From: Cyprinodon diabolis
Lineage: Eukaryota > Chordata > Actinopteri > Cyprinodontiformes > Cyprinodontidae
Direction of reading: 5' to 3'
DNA: 64,000 bases
NCBI GenBank assembly: GCA_030533445.1
Contig: CM060070.1
Span: 22,324,001 to 22,388,000, forward strand
The notes under the pieces were generated by a model that saw nothing but the letters and a program-made list of their open reading frames with translations, searched no databases and was not told the DNA's origin. Both the position numbers and the translations under genes were made by a program. Below, one piece after another: positions 26,601 through 40,260 of this stretch. The stretch's first letter is position 1, and the number at the start of each line of letters is the position of its first letter.

Positions 26601-28014
26601 GAGCGCATCTTAAAAAATTATGCAAATAAATTACATTTTGAAAGTTATATTTCCTGACTTTATAAAGGACAGTGAAAACATGCGCAGTAATGTAAAGAAT
26701 ATTTAAACAAAAACATGTATATTTGTTTCAGTGTTAAATGCACCGCTTTAAAAACACCGGCCCTCCTGACCAGATGAATTAGACTTTGATACGAAGTAAA
26801 GGAGCAGAACCTTCAGCGTTGTATTTGAGAGCAAAATTACTCACATTAGCTCTTCCAGATGACATGAGAATTGCAAAGTGTGTGAGGTGATTGCAGGAAC
26901 AGTTGGTTGCATTGCTGCTGATGTGGAGCGTCTTGCAGCCTTTGGTGGACCAGTGACCCTGCAGAGTGTCCACCTCATACTCCCAGAAAGCGCACTTCGT
27001 CACGTCCACTTTAGTGTCTATGGGCTTCAGGGACAGGAGAAAAGCAGAGTGGGTGTTATAAGTTTTTTATTTATTAGTTATGGCACTGCAGTACTTCATG
27101 TAACAAAACACTGAACAGGGATCATAAATGCAGCTTAACAATTAACTTGATTCAGGTAACTCAGTGTTATCACAAAGCACCATTTTAGTTTAAAAAAGTA
27201 ATTTCAATTTACAAGTTATTGAGGTGTTTATTTTAATTTATATTCCTTTTTTTCAACTAATATTCTCTGTTAAAATGTTAATATGTACACATTTAGAACT
27301 CTTAAATATCGAAAATGGTAGATGTGTGGAAGATTCCAAATACTTTCATGCTGAATGTCACTGGAATTATTTATTGTTCATCTTTAAAGGCAATTTAAAT
27401 GTAATTTTCTCCCCTCAGCATAAATCAACACCACCTTTGTTAGATTTAAACCTCCAGGGGACCACAAAAATAATGGTATCACTTTTTCGCACATTTAATT
27501 ATCTAAAAAAAATAAAATAGCATAACATTAACTTTTATGGTAATTTATCTTATTATACTCTGTTTTCCCCCCCTATATTTTAATGTTTTTAAAGAAATAT
27601 TGATTTAGATGTAAAGGTAACATGAAATTTGATTTTAAGTGTAAATCAGAGGCTGGAGTTTTGCCAGTTCTAGACTGGGGGATGAGAAACCTAACCTAGA
27701 AATGCAAATGATACCCATGCCAAATAATATTATGAGAAAAAATAAATAATAAATACAAAAATGTGGCTTATATTTAGCTATAATTAAGACAAACATTTCA
27801 TTTAAACTTAGCAGGTAGTTAGGACAGCTCCTTTAGTGAAGGACTTTTTCATCCTGTTTGTAAAAAGGAGCGCTACCGCAAGTCATTTATCGCTGCTGCC
27901 ACCAGACCCTATAATGCCACACTACATTGGCAGTAACTTGTGCAATGTATAATGTCCCAATACTATTTAATTCCCTGTGCAATAACCTGTTTTGTTATAT
28001 TTGATACCCAGTGC

Positions 28015-28095
<81 letters not shown>

Positions 28096-31000
28096 TATAT
28101 ACCTATAATACCCATCTATGTAAATACGAATGTAAACACCATGTGAAATATCCCTGTACAATAATCCTAGTAAATAAGAGACTCGAGCTGTCTGTCATAT
28201 ATGTGGACGCACTGTAAATACTGTATATACTCCATGCATCTTTTTTTCCTTGTGGCACCTTCTTCTTTTGGACTATTTGGGCTGATGTAACGAGTAAATT
28301 TCTCCACTTTGAGATCAATAAAGTCAATCAATCAAAACAGGTGTACCGACTTGTTAAGTCACATGTAAAATTAGCGGCATTTCAATCATAAAGAACCATG
28401 TCCACTCTGAACTGAAGGAAAATCGGGAAAACTCTGTTGTCACTTAGTTTTGTGTGGGTCTCTTGCTGTTTGCGATATATTGTTAATCATTTACATTAGT
28501 CAATCATTTGTTGTTTTTTTTTCTTCCTTTGTTTGTCTCTTTATTTCCTCTCTTTGTCCTTTGATCTCCTTTGTAGCCCTTTTAGATTTTGTTTGCAGAG
28601 GTGATGCGTTTTTTTGTTGCCGTTTGTTGTTATTTTGCTGTATATTTCTGTAGCTGCTTGATAGATATTTTTGTAAATGTGTAACTTTGATTTAAAGTAT
28701 CTCTGTCAACTTTTTTTAATTTTGTTTCTTTGCTTCCCATGTCTCTTGATTTATTTACTTTTTAAATTTAAAGATGCAACACTTTAACCTTTATTGATGT
28801 AACTTGTAAAGCTATCTTCTGTTTTTTGTCTTCTTTTTTGGTCTTATAGTTTCTACTTCTTTGTGTTTTTCCGCACATTTTTGTCATTTCTTTCCATTAC
28901 TATGTTTCAGACCTTTCTAGTCTGATTATTTGATTACTTTCTTAGTGTTATTTTGCACATTAATACAAAAAAAAAGGCTTCGACTGACCAAGACGGAGAC
29001 ACCTTAGACGTTTTTAGTGGTTTAATCAGAATTTGATGATTCATATGATCTTCAAAGAGTTTGTATCCGAACCCCTAAAGAATAACATAAACCTGCATGT
29101 CAACAGTTTTAGGAAAAGAGATTCCTCTGTGGTATGCTCTTAAGCACAAGTAGATTCCTCTGGAGTACATTTTAAAAGGACAGCAACATATGAGAGGGCG
29201 GAAATAACAATGCAACTAGCATCAGCACTCTGCTCATTCTTTACCTCGTGCCTCAGAGTGAAGGTGACATGGTCAAGTTGGTAAACGTCAGCAGGTTTGA
29301 TGGCTGCTGCCATGACTTGGGAGTTGACAGTGATTTCCCCAGTTCCAGCATAGCGTGAGTAATCCGTGACACCTGGGTCGCTGCTCGGCTTCAGGATGAC
29401 ACTGATGCTGTCATATCGCACAAACACCACTGACACACCTCTTGGTGGACAGAACAAGTGGAACAAAGAGGAGAGTGAGTGAAACTTATGTGTTGCTGAT
29501 CAAACTTTTACCAAGGAAGTCTGTCAGCACATAAAGTTTTATATTAGAAATTTGTCTTAGAGGACATCAGGGGGCTGAGAGCTCTTTGAGATATAGAAAT
29601 TATAAGGCTAACTTTTCAACTTTTTTAAATCCTTTAAACTCTTTCTTCAGAACAATATTTTCAAAGTTTTGGTCTATTTTCACATGTAGCTGATTTTCAA
29701 CAGTGTAATAAAAAACATTTTTATACCATAACAGATTATTCATGGGTGAAAATGTCTGTTCAGACCAACCTGGCATTATTGGAAAAGATAATTCCCCAGC
29801 TTGGTAAATCATAAAAAAACTGTAATAGAGCCTTTTATGTTTATTTCACTGGCTTTATCCATGGGTTATTATTATCATATATCATGCAGTTGTTCCAGCT
29901 TTTGTTGCAGTTGTCCAACTTGCAGTGTTTGATTTTGTTGTAGAGCTTAAAGGTACCCTTGAAAAAGGTGCCTTGGCTCTTTTGATCTGCATATCAGTAA
30001 ATCATTGCTTATCAATGTCGCTCCACTGTTAAGGCGCGTTCAGTTGTCAATATGAGTAAAAAAAACTGGAAGTTAAGTCTATTTATCACTTATCAATCTA
30101 AAAATTGCTGCAAAGAAATTTCAACATCAAGGGACTAAAGCAGCGAACACAGTGTCATAAAGCAGTTAACATCCATTAAGTAAGGCTGACAAAAAAAAAG
30201 AAGAAAAATCCTGTAAGGGAGCAAATGCTTTTTCATGACAGAGCATCAGATTGATCATCTTTACCACTGCTTTTCTCCTCTGGTTTTAATTTTGGTGTTA
30301 GGTTTATGTGATCCCCTCCCATTGAAACAGAAAGCTTAGTCTTCTTTTGAGCAGAATTAAATGTGAAGAGCCTTAGTTCTGTTCAGGAAAAAAAAGAGCA
30401 ATATTATGAAATATTCAACAATTAGAGAATTTAATGTAAAAGAGAATTTAGTAACTCTCTGTAAACACATTTTCCTTACCCATTTCAGATGCCGTGATTT
30501 GAAGCTCAGTTGGAGATTTGTGGTTGTTGCCCAATGATAGAGCACTTTCTTCAACAGCATGTAGCAGCTTGGTGATGGTATGCTCTCGCTGCTCTTCTCT
30601 CATTCTGTTCCAAGCTCCTAATTCTTCCTTCTCCAACAGATTGTTTGCTGCACTGACTAATTTCTGTTTGACAGGAAATTTTATGATCAGTATTGATATC
30701 TAGATGTGATGTTGATCTCTACAGCAAAGACATTTTTTTTTATACGTTTTATTTATACACAGCTATTAAGATAAGATATAAAACCGGTTTACAGAGCTGT
30801 GTCCTGCTGATAATTCAGTTTATACTGTACAGTGCCTAACATAGATACTCCTAAGATTTTCCAAAATGTAAAATTTTCATGTTAGTAACACCAATATCAA
30901 ATTATCTTGTCGTAAATAAGAGCATAACAGTGAAGTCAAATTAAAAGGATACTAGGATCTAAATCTAGAAAGTGTAGCATGGCTTTTGATTCAACACCCC

Positions 31001-34000
31001 TTTTAACAGACCCACCTTTTGGTAAAATTATCTGGTTTTGTAGAGGGAGAGCATCTGTAAACATATTTTGGGGAAGTTTTGGAGTTTGACTCTTCCATTT
31101 TAATGCATCAGCACCAGACCCAGCACTTCCGCACTCTCAAATACATTATTATTTGTTTTTTTTTATATTTGTTGTATTTAGCTCAATCCTTTAAACATTA
31201 GCTCTGATCAACTGCAGAAAAAAAAATGCATCACAACAGTATTATGCTGCGATCACCATCATTATTAGACTGGTGTGTTTGAGATGATGTGCAATGAAGG
31301 CACAATTGGTCTGTGTCCTTAGATTGGCTTCTTAGATTGGCTTCTGACAAACTACACATGGGACCGAAAAGCTATTTAGTAAGGTATTGAGTATTAAAGA
31401 CAACTGGTTGCATTGAATTTTACTGAGGTGTTTGAAATGAAAGAAGCTGAAAACAAATGCTGAACTTTTTATAGTTTTCTTCAGAAAAACAGAAAACCTG
31501 AAAGCTCAAACCAATCACTCTATGGTGCTACAGCATTGTACATGATATGTGATTATTGTCAATTAAAGGTATGGTAGAGGGTGTTCTTTTTCTGGGTGGA
31601 TCATCAAAATAAGTGGTCCTCCTCATTGTCACTCATTGTGGTAGTATGTTTATGTATGGCCGTCCTATGTGCTCATCCCCATTTTCACTTAACAGAGGTG
31701 AGTCTGATAGTGGAAACGATTGCAAATCTGCTTTGGGAAAGTAAGCTTGTATGAGCGCTGCAAAAAGTAACTTTTAAACAGAGCGTGCATGAGGAGAAAT
31801 GGGCTCATGTATGCTCTTGCACGCGTGAATATCCTCCACTATGCCTTTAAGGCAACTTGTACTACTAAGCGTTCAAAAAATTAACAACAAAATGCATTGA
31901 GGTTTATTACTTTAAAATGAAAAACATTATGAATACCTTTGCATGGCAACACAGATATCTCATTAAGACAAAGTTATATCAGAGAGCAAAGTTTTATAGA
32001 GGGCATGTCTTCATGTAGCACCAGTTGTTTTCTTAAACCGCATGGCTGGTGTTTCGGCAAAGCTCCAACTCTTTACTAAAAAACAATAAAGGCAAAAAGC
32101 TTACAGAAAGAGTGGAGTTGACGACAGATGGTTTGACAGTGTAATCCTTTTCCATAGCAGCCAGTGTTGATGTGGATCGACTCAAGGCCTCAACATATGC
32201 GATCACTTCCACTGAGGTAAGTTCACCAGACGTCCTGTTGACAATTTCTCTCAATAGGCTTTGTGGCTCCTTGAGGTTGCTCATCTAAAGGAGGAAAGAT
32301 TTACCATCAAACAACTGAATGATTTTAAACCAAAAAAATATACCAAAAGAGAGTTTAAATCTATTAATTTTCTGTGATTTTCAAAATGAAATGTGTAGGT
32401 TGCTCATATGAACATGTATTCCTGTTCAGTAAGCTAAAACTGTCTTTGTGGATTTCTAGAGATGTACCATCAGTAAACTCTGATTTAAACTAAAAAGTTA
32501 TTTTGATATACATTTTATCTATGGGATAGCAAGATGGGTTCTGGGATCAAGAAAAATTATAGTTTTTATAAAGCGATATAATGTATTATATATAATAATA
32601 GCCACATGTAATAAAGTTCTCAGCTAAAGAGCCAAATGACTGTGTCTGCAGTATGTCTTAGTAATTATTATATCATATTTATTATATTATAGTTATATTA
32701 AAATTTATTCTGCATGCAGGCATTTGTGTAAGTAAAGCTGAAATACAGGCTCAATTTAAAGATTCAATCTTATTTTACTTTTAAAGCAAAAAGAAAAAAC
32801 TAATACAAAAAAACAAAACAAACAAAAAAAAACTACCAATTACCTATTTTCCACAATTCAACCTTATGTTTAAGTTGTTTGTTTGTTTCACTAAATATTA
32901 TCATACTGACTGCAATTGCTGTTTTTTGTATTCGGTTTAATATTGTTATAAACGCATGTGGTGGTACTTCTCTGGCACGCAGGTGGGAAATGCAGGTCTT
33001 TCTTAGAGCACGGAGACTGATGGTTTAAAAATAATTTTTTTGAAACACTGTAGCTTTAACCTGCTCTATGTCCTGTTAGTGTTCATGTTCTCCAACAGGG
33101 GGCAGCTTTGGAATGTTTATTTTTACCATCCTTTTCCAGAGGGGCACTTACGGTTTCAAGTGTTCTGTTGACAGCCTGTGTCATGCATCCAATGTTGTCA
33201 TGGCAATATTTTTGGGGATGTTCTAAGAAAAAAAAGAAGTCCATGGTGTTAAATTAAGCAGCATATCAGGTCCTCAGTTTTATCATCAAGGCTTCCTAAA
33301 ATGGCTCAAATTTTTACAATCCAGTGATGTGTTATAGAACAGTTTTAAGAAAATATTCAAAATGTATGGGAAAAAAATCTATAACAGACTACAAATATCT
33401 TTCTAAGTCCATATCAAAGGACCCCTGCTTTGTGCTTTAGTGCAGGCTCTTGATTCACATACCAACCTTCACATCTTACACCTTTCTCTGGATAAAAGAG
33501 CTTTTTGCCCGAAGTTGAGATGTAATCACGCTGACAGGAACAATAGAAAGATCCATTCGTATTATGGCAGCGTGAGTTTGGGCCACAGATCTGTTTTGAC
33601 GTGCATTCATCGAAATCTAAAAGATGCAAATAAGAAGAGGGCTTCAATTAAATGATTAAACTTCAATATAAGCAACAGCTTTTCAAAAGCAAGTCTTTTG
33701 GATTCAATTTCATTTGTTTCTGTGGAACTTGAACCTCAGATTGCTAAATCTTTGCAAGTATCTTTTTAAGTAGAACCCTCCTGCATTTTTCATTGACGTC
33801 TGGTTGGATATCTGAAGGAATTCCTCAGTTTTCAGCTTTTTGGTTTGTACCCCCATTTGGTACAAACAAAATAAACAATCATAGAGGGTTTTCAGGCCAG
33901 CAGATGGGAAAGGAGTAACAAGAGGCTGAAGAGGAACAAAAAGGTACTCCACCATATTTATCCTCACCTCTTCAGTGAAAGAGAAAACAGTTCACACATT

Positions 34001-37000
34001 GATGCAGACCTCATGCTCTCACAGCTGTGCAGTAACTGCTTTAAAACACATTCATCTTAGGTACTTGTACTGAGGTCTTAAAAAAGTGGGTTTAGCTGAA
34101 AATCCATATGTGTGTTTTGTTTTGTTTAGTTTTTTTAACATATTTACAGTCTTTCCCAGAGATTACCAATGCATCCAGTGCCATCGTTGGGCTGGAACTG
34201 TGTGGCTCCACTCGAAATGTATCCAGGGACGCATGTACAGTAGTAGCTGCCAACTGTGTTTGTGCATTTGGCCTTTTCCCCACAGATATTGGTCACATTC
34301 TGACATTCGTTGTCATCTGAGGTGAGGACACAGAAAAGAAAATGTAAAATTACAAAACAAATTGGAAGAGAAAAGAGGAAAACTCTTAATTAATTAATAG
34401 TACTACTTAAATTTACAGCATATTATCAGACCTATGCTCTGGACCTTTCCTTTTATTTTTGCAACTTTATGAACACAAATTAAAACTATTGCATTTGGTT
34501 TTGTTATCACAGACCAACACAAAGACACAATAAGAAAAACAAGCAGAAAAAAAAGAAACATAAAAGAACCCCTTTAATCTGCTTCAAATAAAAAAAAATA
34601 AAAATATATATATATATCCTACGTAACAATGGAGGAGCTGTAGAGAGCCACTGCTTATGTGAGAGAATCTTTTTACAGGACAGATATTGGTACAAGATAT
34701 TCCATTTAAAGTTTTCCACAAACCATGTAAGGATGAAGGAAAGTGCTCTGGTGAGATGAGACACACACACACGCACAAAAAAAAATTCTGCCCAATGTAA
34801 AATAATTTATGCGGTGTTAAACTAAAACTAATTCTAAGTATTAACATGAACACAGCATTCCCTTTTTCAGATATGCTCATTGTAGTATCATGCTGTGTGG
34901 AAGCTTTTCTTTAGCTGGGACAGAAAAGCTGTTCAGAATTGATGGGAGATTGATTGATCCTAGAATACACATGGAATTTGTGAAGTGAAAAGAAAATAAA
35001 TCTATAAGAGGCTGCAAAGCAGTTTGAGCAGGACAATGACCCTAACAAACAATCCTAGCTGTAATGAAACCAGTTTCTAGTCATGTAAAACTGTGTCCTT
35101 TGAAGGATGTGAAGCAACCTTATTCATTCAATGACAAATTCCAAATAAAATAGAGATTGTGATATGAAAAATGGCAAAATACAGAAATGTTTTGACTACT
35201 TTTGTGAGGCACCATATACACAACAACAACAACAACAAAAAAAAAAAAACAACCTGTAATCTTTTAATGATAAATGTTGTCAAAAATAGTGATAAACAGC
35301 TTTGTTTCCCACTGGACTCTTTAGGGTCTGTATACATTGAAGAACAACAGAAGTAATTTTTGTAGTATTCAACATAGCATCATACAAATAAATAGATAAA
35401 GAATCATACATTGTGAGTTCTTGATTATTTTTTATTTTTCTAGATTTTGTCTCTCACAGTGGACATGCACCTATGATAACAATTGCAGAACCCTCCATGA
35501 TTTCTAAGTGGGAGAACTTGCAAAATAGCAGGGTGTTTATATACTTATTTTCCTCACTGCATGTGACATAGTTTTTTATTAGCTTCATATTGTAAACAGA
35601 AACAAATACAGGCAATATGCAGCCTTATCACACGTGTCTGTTTCCTATTAAAAATTTGTTCTTTATCAAAAGTTTTCTTTGCACTTTTGCAGCTGAATAA
35701 CTGTCAGCCCTATAAATAGGGGGAGGGACCCTACCCTCACTGATACTGAAAGGCTTATTATCCAGCCAATCCTGGGTGGCGTAATAAAAAAGGAGCTTCT
35801 GATTAGGTCACGCTTAAGGCGTTCCCAATTTGTGACACTCACAGATGCTAATCAGAGAACCGGGGTTGCGAAAGTAACCTAAAGTTGTTGTTGTTGTTTT
35901 TTTTTACACTAGGTTTGCATTTTGCTCTGCTGAAACGTCTGAACCCCAGCTTTGCCTTTTCTTCATTAAACTCTTAAATTCTCTTAAAGGGCTTGGCTTC
36001 ATGCAAATTGACTACCTATCAAAGTATGGCTGCTTTTTGTTGATTAAAAAAATGATAGTAATCCTTAGAGACTCACTGAGAGCAAGGCTTTTTGAGGTTG
36101 GTTCCTGAGTCCAAAAATACCACATCAGACCTACAAAAGATTACCCTTTACAATTATTTAGCTATTTAGAATTTAAACAATAATTCAGAAACTAGTGACT
36201 CTTCAGTGAAACTTCAGTTAATCTTTTGTAATTATTGAGTACCCTGTGATAAATAGTTTCCACCTTTGCTGTTGTAAAATCCCTAAGAATTTGAGAAAGC
36301 ACAGATGTATTGACATCTCAGTGTTAGTTTTTAACAGAACTTCTTCTGCATTTTAACTGTGGAACCTTAATTTTTACTCAGAAGTTCCGTTAAATTATTT
36401 TCAATAATTCTTATTTCTGTGTTTAAAAAGCAGTACGGAGGGAAATGCCCTGAATGGATGGCTTGCTGCACTCTTTATACTGTAAAAAGTTATTTTTCAA
36501 CCTTATTTTCAAACACATCAGCCTTCCCTCACTTTATTGTAAAATGACCTATAGGAACCTTTGATTTGACAGGATATGATGAACACCCTGCTCTTCCAGT
36601 TTCCCGTACCTTTTGCACAGAACATGTGCGGTAAAGGAAATCCTCTAAACTAATAAAGGAGGTGACAAACACAATGGGATCACATGCTTAATCACTCACT
36701 CTGATGTTTTGTTTTATCTGTATTCATATCTCTTTAACGTTTTCACTTTTTTTCATGGCTACCTCCCAGATTTCCGTATTTGTGAGGGATTTTACGAAAT
36801 GCACAACATAGAAAATTGCATAATTGTATTAAGTTTCATGAGAAAGATACCTGGTTTTTGAAGAGGCATATAAAAAGAAATCTGAAAAGGATACCATTTG
36901 TTTTTTAAGACATTTTGAACCCTAAACTAATTTATTTTAGGTTCAACTGTGCCCTATACTAATTGTTGGTCGGTTTAATGCATACATATTAAGATTTTGT

Positions 37001-40000
37001 CAGCTGGAAAAGGGGACTTTTATTTAATTTTATTTTATTTTATTCTCTGATTTTCAAAGTAAATTGATAAGGACTTTGAAACCTTATTGGCATCGCAACA
37101 TTTTTAAGAAAACATTTGGCTCTTAAAATACAGCTTGTAAACTCTGCTGTGCTTTCAGTTAGGTCAGGAAACAGAGTAGACAAGATTGTCGGTAATTCTA
37201 AACAGCTCAGAAACATAACAGGAAGAACAATGTCAACTTAAAAGCTAACCCAGAGATTAATAGTTTACAAGCTGCATCATTGAAATGATTTTCCTCCAAA
37301 TAGTGCTCAGTCTTCCAGACACGACATAAAACATCAAAAGTGCATTAAATAGCAGTGTTTTGAGATTTGACTTGAAAATATTATAGCCACTCTGTGTTTA
37401 CAAAATGTGAATCATTGGAAACAGCATAGTTATTTTAAAAAAAGATCAAATGAACAGTAAAGCAAAAAAATAAACTAAATTAAAACACACATTGTAAACA
37501 GATAACTTTTTTTACTGACTGAAAAAATATCTAAGTTTTTTTTTTATCTCAGTTAAGATTACCATGTGTTTATATTTGTTAAATGCCAGCATAATTATTG
37601 ATTTATCATCGTTCTGTTTTCTATTTTTTTTTATCTTATGCAGTACCAGTTTACATACAGTGGGCATTCTGTACCTTTTAATAATTCATGAGTTAATTCA
37701 TAATATTTCAGTTATAGGTATAGAAGACTATATTTTATTTTCGGGGTGTATCATCTAAATAAGTGGTCCTCCTAATGGTCAATCATACTGGTGATATGTT
37801 TATGTAAGGTCGCTCAAAGTGCTTATCCTTTAGGTATCTTTTTCTGCACATACACACTTTCAGGCATATATATGTGGTCAGCTAGGGTTTCAGCCAGTCA
37901 TTGAAGCTCACCTTTTTGACCGCAGTTCTTTAAAAATGGCAGAGGGTCGTAACAGAAAATGTGTCTACGAAGTGTATGAGAAGAAATGAAAGGCCTCAGA
38001 AGAGCCCAATATATCCCGGAATGCTTTGAACAGAGAACTCTCCGCGGAAAGCATTATGGGATTTGCTGTCACAGTGGCCAGCTGTCGTCATAGGCTTTCG
38101 CTACCCGATAGGGGCGACTAATAACAAAGATGGCGCAGGCACCGCGCAGTGAAGGAGGAGTTGCGTGACCAACGGAGCAAAAAGAAGTGATCATCTGTCC
38201 AACGGTAAGTTAACTGAATTCGCTATAAAGTCCACTATATAGTCCCCACTCTATATAGTGATTTACAGGTTAGAGCAGGCATTCGGGCACAGTAAGCTTG
38301 TATGAGGTATGAGAACAGCACCCTTTAACAGAGTGTGCATGAGGAGAAATGGGCGTGTGCTTCCTCTAATTGGAGAGGGTGGGTCTTTTAAAAAAATCGC
38401 GAAAATACTCTGCAATACCTTTAAGCATAGCAAACATTCCTAAACAACATCTTCTTCTTTTACATGATATTAAAAAAAAAATTGTCAGATATTAATGTAG
38501 GAGGATTTTGGACCATCACAAGTCTCTTCATATTGGTTTCAATGTGCGATTCCCTGAAGTTTCCACATTTCAACAATTATATGAAAGTTAAAACACTGTG
38601 GAAAAGTCCAATCAAGTCCTCAACAGGCATGTGATTAAAGACCACTTCTTCCCTTAGAGGGAAGAAGAAAATTCTGCTAAATCAGCGTAAAAGGCCAGAC
38701 TTTGAAAATGTGTTCAGAGACAAAAAAAACAGACAACAAAACACGTTTTAAAAGGTATATCCTGTGATGTGGTTATGCTAAAATAAAGGGTTTGGCCATA
38801 ATTAATAAGTGATGGATGCATGGATGGATGGATGGATGGATGGATGGATGGATGGATGGATGGATGGATGGATGGATGGATGGATGGATGGATATGGATG
38901 GATGGATGGATGGATGGAGAAGCAAGCATGGGTTTGGCTGTGTGAAAGTATTCAAGTAACATCAACAGTGCAAACAGGTCTTTCAAATGGACATTGACCC
39001 TAAGGACACCATAATATTGAGTCAGGAACCAACTTCAGGGTAACAAAGTCTATCTTTTGGAGAGGTAATTAGAAAGCTGTAATATGTTACTGGCAAAGTG
39101 CAACTCTCTTGTGGGAGACAGTCATTTACACCAGTTCCTTCAGAGGGTTTAGATAAAAAAAAAAATAATAGCAGAAAGAAAAAGTTTAAGCAGCTTGTAG
39201 AAGGAAACCCCGAAATGATTAACAAATAAATATAGATTAAAGGCAGTTCTCCACAAAAGCTGCAAAGCTCTAACAATAAAGAAAATAACAAATGTTATAA
39301 AGAAATCTGTAATTATTCTGAGATTTAGCAAAGATAAATTACCTGACTTCCTGATGGAAGATAAACCTGACTGATCAAAAACAAGAAAAGTTGCCAGACA
39401 GTAAGGGGGTACAGTGTCAGTGTATTTTGTACAGTGTCTGTATGGTTTTAACTGCAAAGTTTAGTGGAAAAAAGAAAAATTTAAATGAATTGGATTCTGG
39501 TGTAAGATATGTGAAATACATTTTGAATGAAGTTTTATGTAAAAATCTACAGGTTGAGGTTAAGATGAAAAACCTTTAAAATGAAAAAAAAAAGACCATA
39601 TAACCAGCTTTTCTAAGTGGATTATGTGTGTTCTTGTGTTTACCTTCGCAGGAATTTCTTCCATCTCCTGTGAATCCATGCTTACATAAGCAGACAATGC
39701 TGGATCCATTTTGAGTAGTACACGTTGAATTTTTGTGACAAACATTACAACTATCAGACAAGCTGCCTGTGTCCATTAGACTCCAGAGCCATGCTGCAAA
39801 AGAGGAAGAAAAAATATAGTAATTTACAATCACTAAGATTCTAAATCCTGTAATCATTCAAAATCATTGTTTTAATCTGAAAGTGCGTCACCAGTATAAC
39901 AGAAATGTCCAATATTTGCAGAATCATATGTGCAACACTAGTTTGTCAGTTAATCTAGCAAAACCAAGAAATGTGTGAATCTGAGAAAAATCAAGTTGCC

Positions 40001-40144
40001 TTTAAACCAAGCGAAAGTAAAAGTCTTCACGGAAACTACTGGATTTTCTCTTTATAAAGACATCTGCTTTGCTGCCCTAGAAATAAGCTCACACTTACCT
40101 GTGAAAAGTACAAGTTTCACTGGTGACTTGAGGAAAGACTCCAT
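23607..40144 (-). CDS. adgrl4: Adhesion G protein-coupled receptor L4 (ELTD1), complete, 16 coding exons, 744 aa
   Basis: Endothelial adhesion GPCR of the plasma membrane. Exons: 40099-40144, 39644-39793, 34167-34316, 33467-33616, 33152-33222, 32105-32284, 30480-30663, 30265-30378, 29245-29438, 26845-27024, 25865-26068, 25460-25680, 24876-24942, 24649-24740, 24082-24250, 23607-23669; all AG/GT and in phase. Signal peptide residues 1-20; EGF about 28-65; two calcium-binding EGFs 66-165 (starts DDNEC and DFDEC); GAIN about 190-470. The GPS reads [12 protein letters not shown], with expected cleavage between Leu460 and Thr461. Seven transmembrane segments follow from about 474, including [16 protein letters not shown] and [20 protein letters not shown], nearly the ADGRL4 consensus. 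It ends in CCFEWLR at a TGA. Human ADGRL4 is 690 residues; the extra length is mostly in the EGF and linker regions. Confidence 0.97.
27836..28338 (+). repeat. LINE 3' end fragment
   Basis: Begins with a reading [14 protein letters not shown], the type of C-terminal tail seen in L2/Rex-like LINE reverse transcriptases. A 3' untranslated stretch follows, ending GAGATCAATAAAG with TCAA repeats. It includes a (TA)n array at about 28018-28093. It lies in an adgrl4 intron. Confidence 0.6.
28018..28093. repeat. (TA)n microsatellite
   Basis: About 38 TA units, inside the LINE tail in an adgrl4 intron. Confidence 0.97.
31563..31850. mobile_element. TTAA-type MITE (T2/Kolobok-like), short version
   Basis: Starts TTAAAGGTATGGTAGAGG and ends CCTCCACTATGCCTTTAA, inverted repeats including TTAA at both ends. 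TTAAAGG termini with TTAA duplication fit T2/Kolobok-type elements. It shares AAGTGGTCCTCCT, GTAAGCTTGTATGAG and GCATGAGGAGAAATGGGC with 37712-38424. It lies in an adgrl4 intron. Confidence 0.75.
34499..35217 (+). pseudogene. Tc1-like transposon relic in an adgrl4 intron
   Basis: A central block at about 34880-35050 reads like the Tc1 catalytic region (LWG..SAGTGKL and an AGQ/QD-type block around GAGCAGGACAATGACCC). It is full of frameshifts. Element-end wording occurs near 34505 (CAGACCAACACAAAG) and 35205 (GTGAGGCACCATATA). The coding frame is destroyed. It sits in the intron between EGF exons 39644 and 34316. Confidence 0.65.
35221..37711. other. Large adgrl4 intron segment, mostly unassigned
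   Basis: AT-rich sequence between the Tc1 relic and the second TTAA MITE. A GC-richer block at about 35700-35885 (ends AACCGGGGTTGCGAAAGTAACC) looks like another short repeat but could not be bounded. No exon fits here: the flanking EGF exons join in phase without it. Confidence 0.4.
37712..38424. mobile_element. TTAA-type MITE (T2/Kolobok-like), long version
   Basis: Same family as 31563-31850. The left end is mutated (TTATAGGTATAGAAG) and the right end is GCAATACCTTTAA. Its extra roughly 400 bp in the centre is GC-rich (about 37920-38200). The short copy probably lost this part, or this copy gained an insertion. It is in the largest adgrl4 intron. Confidence 0.7.
38812..38918. repeat. (GGAT)n microsatellite
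   Basis: About 26 units with one interruption (GATATGG near 38892). It lies in an adgrl4 intron. Confidence 0.97.
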
Positions 40145-40260
40145 ACTTACTGTGAGTCTGGATCATACTTTGTGTTCTGAATGCAGGGGGCTGGCTAGTG
40201 ACGTAGACCATTTCCTTGCATCAGTTTTCCTGTTTCCCTAAACCTGGCCCTTCCTGTCTT
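40145..40260 (-). promoter_or_regulatory. Upstream region of adgrl4 with several ETS-type GGAA cores
   Basis: Directly upstream of the ATG the minus strand carries GGAA cores, seen as ttcc at about 40212, 40227, 40234 and 40251. Endothelial genes are typically driven by ETS factors. No TATA box is evident and the transcription start is not determined. There could also be an untranslated first exon further upstream. Confidence 0.25.

Noticed and set aside
38714..38997. ORFs reading HPSI or MDGW repeats on both strands
   Set aside because: Translation of the (GGAT)n microsatellite; no other coding evidence.
23607..40144. CD97/ADGRE5 or a latrophilin as identity of the receptor
   Set aside because: EGF modules with a GAIN domain also occur in ADGRE5, but the transmembrane wording and exon pattern follow ADGRL4 almost residue for residue; latrophilins have lectin and olfactomedin domains instead of EGFs.
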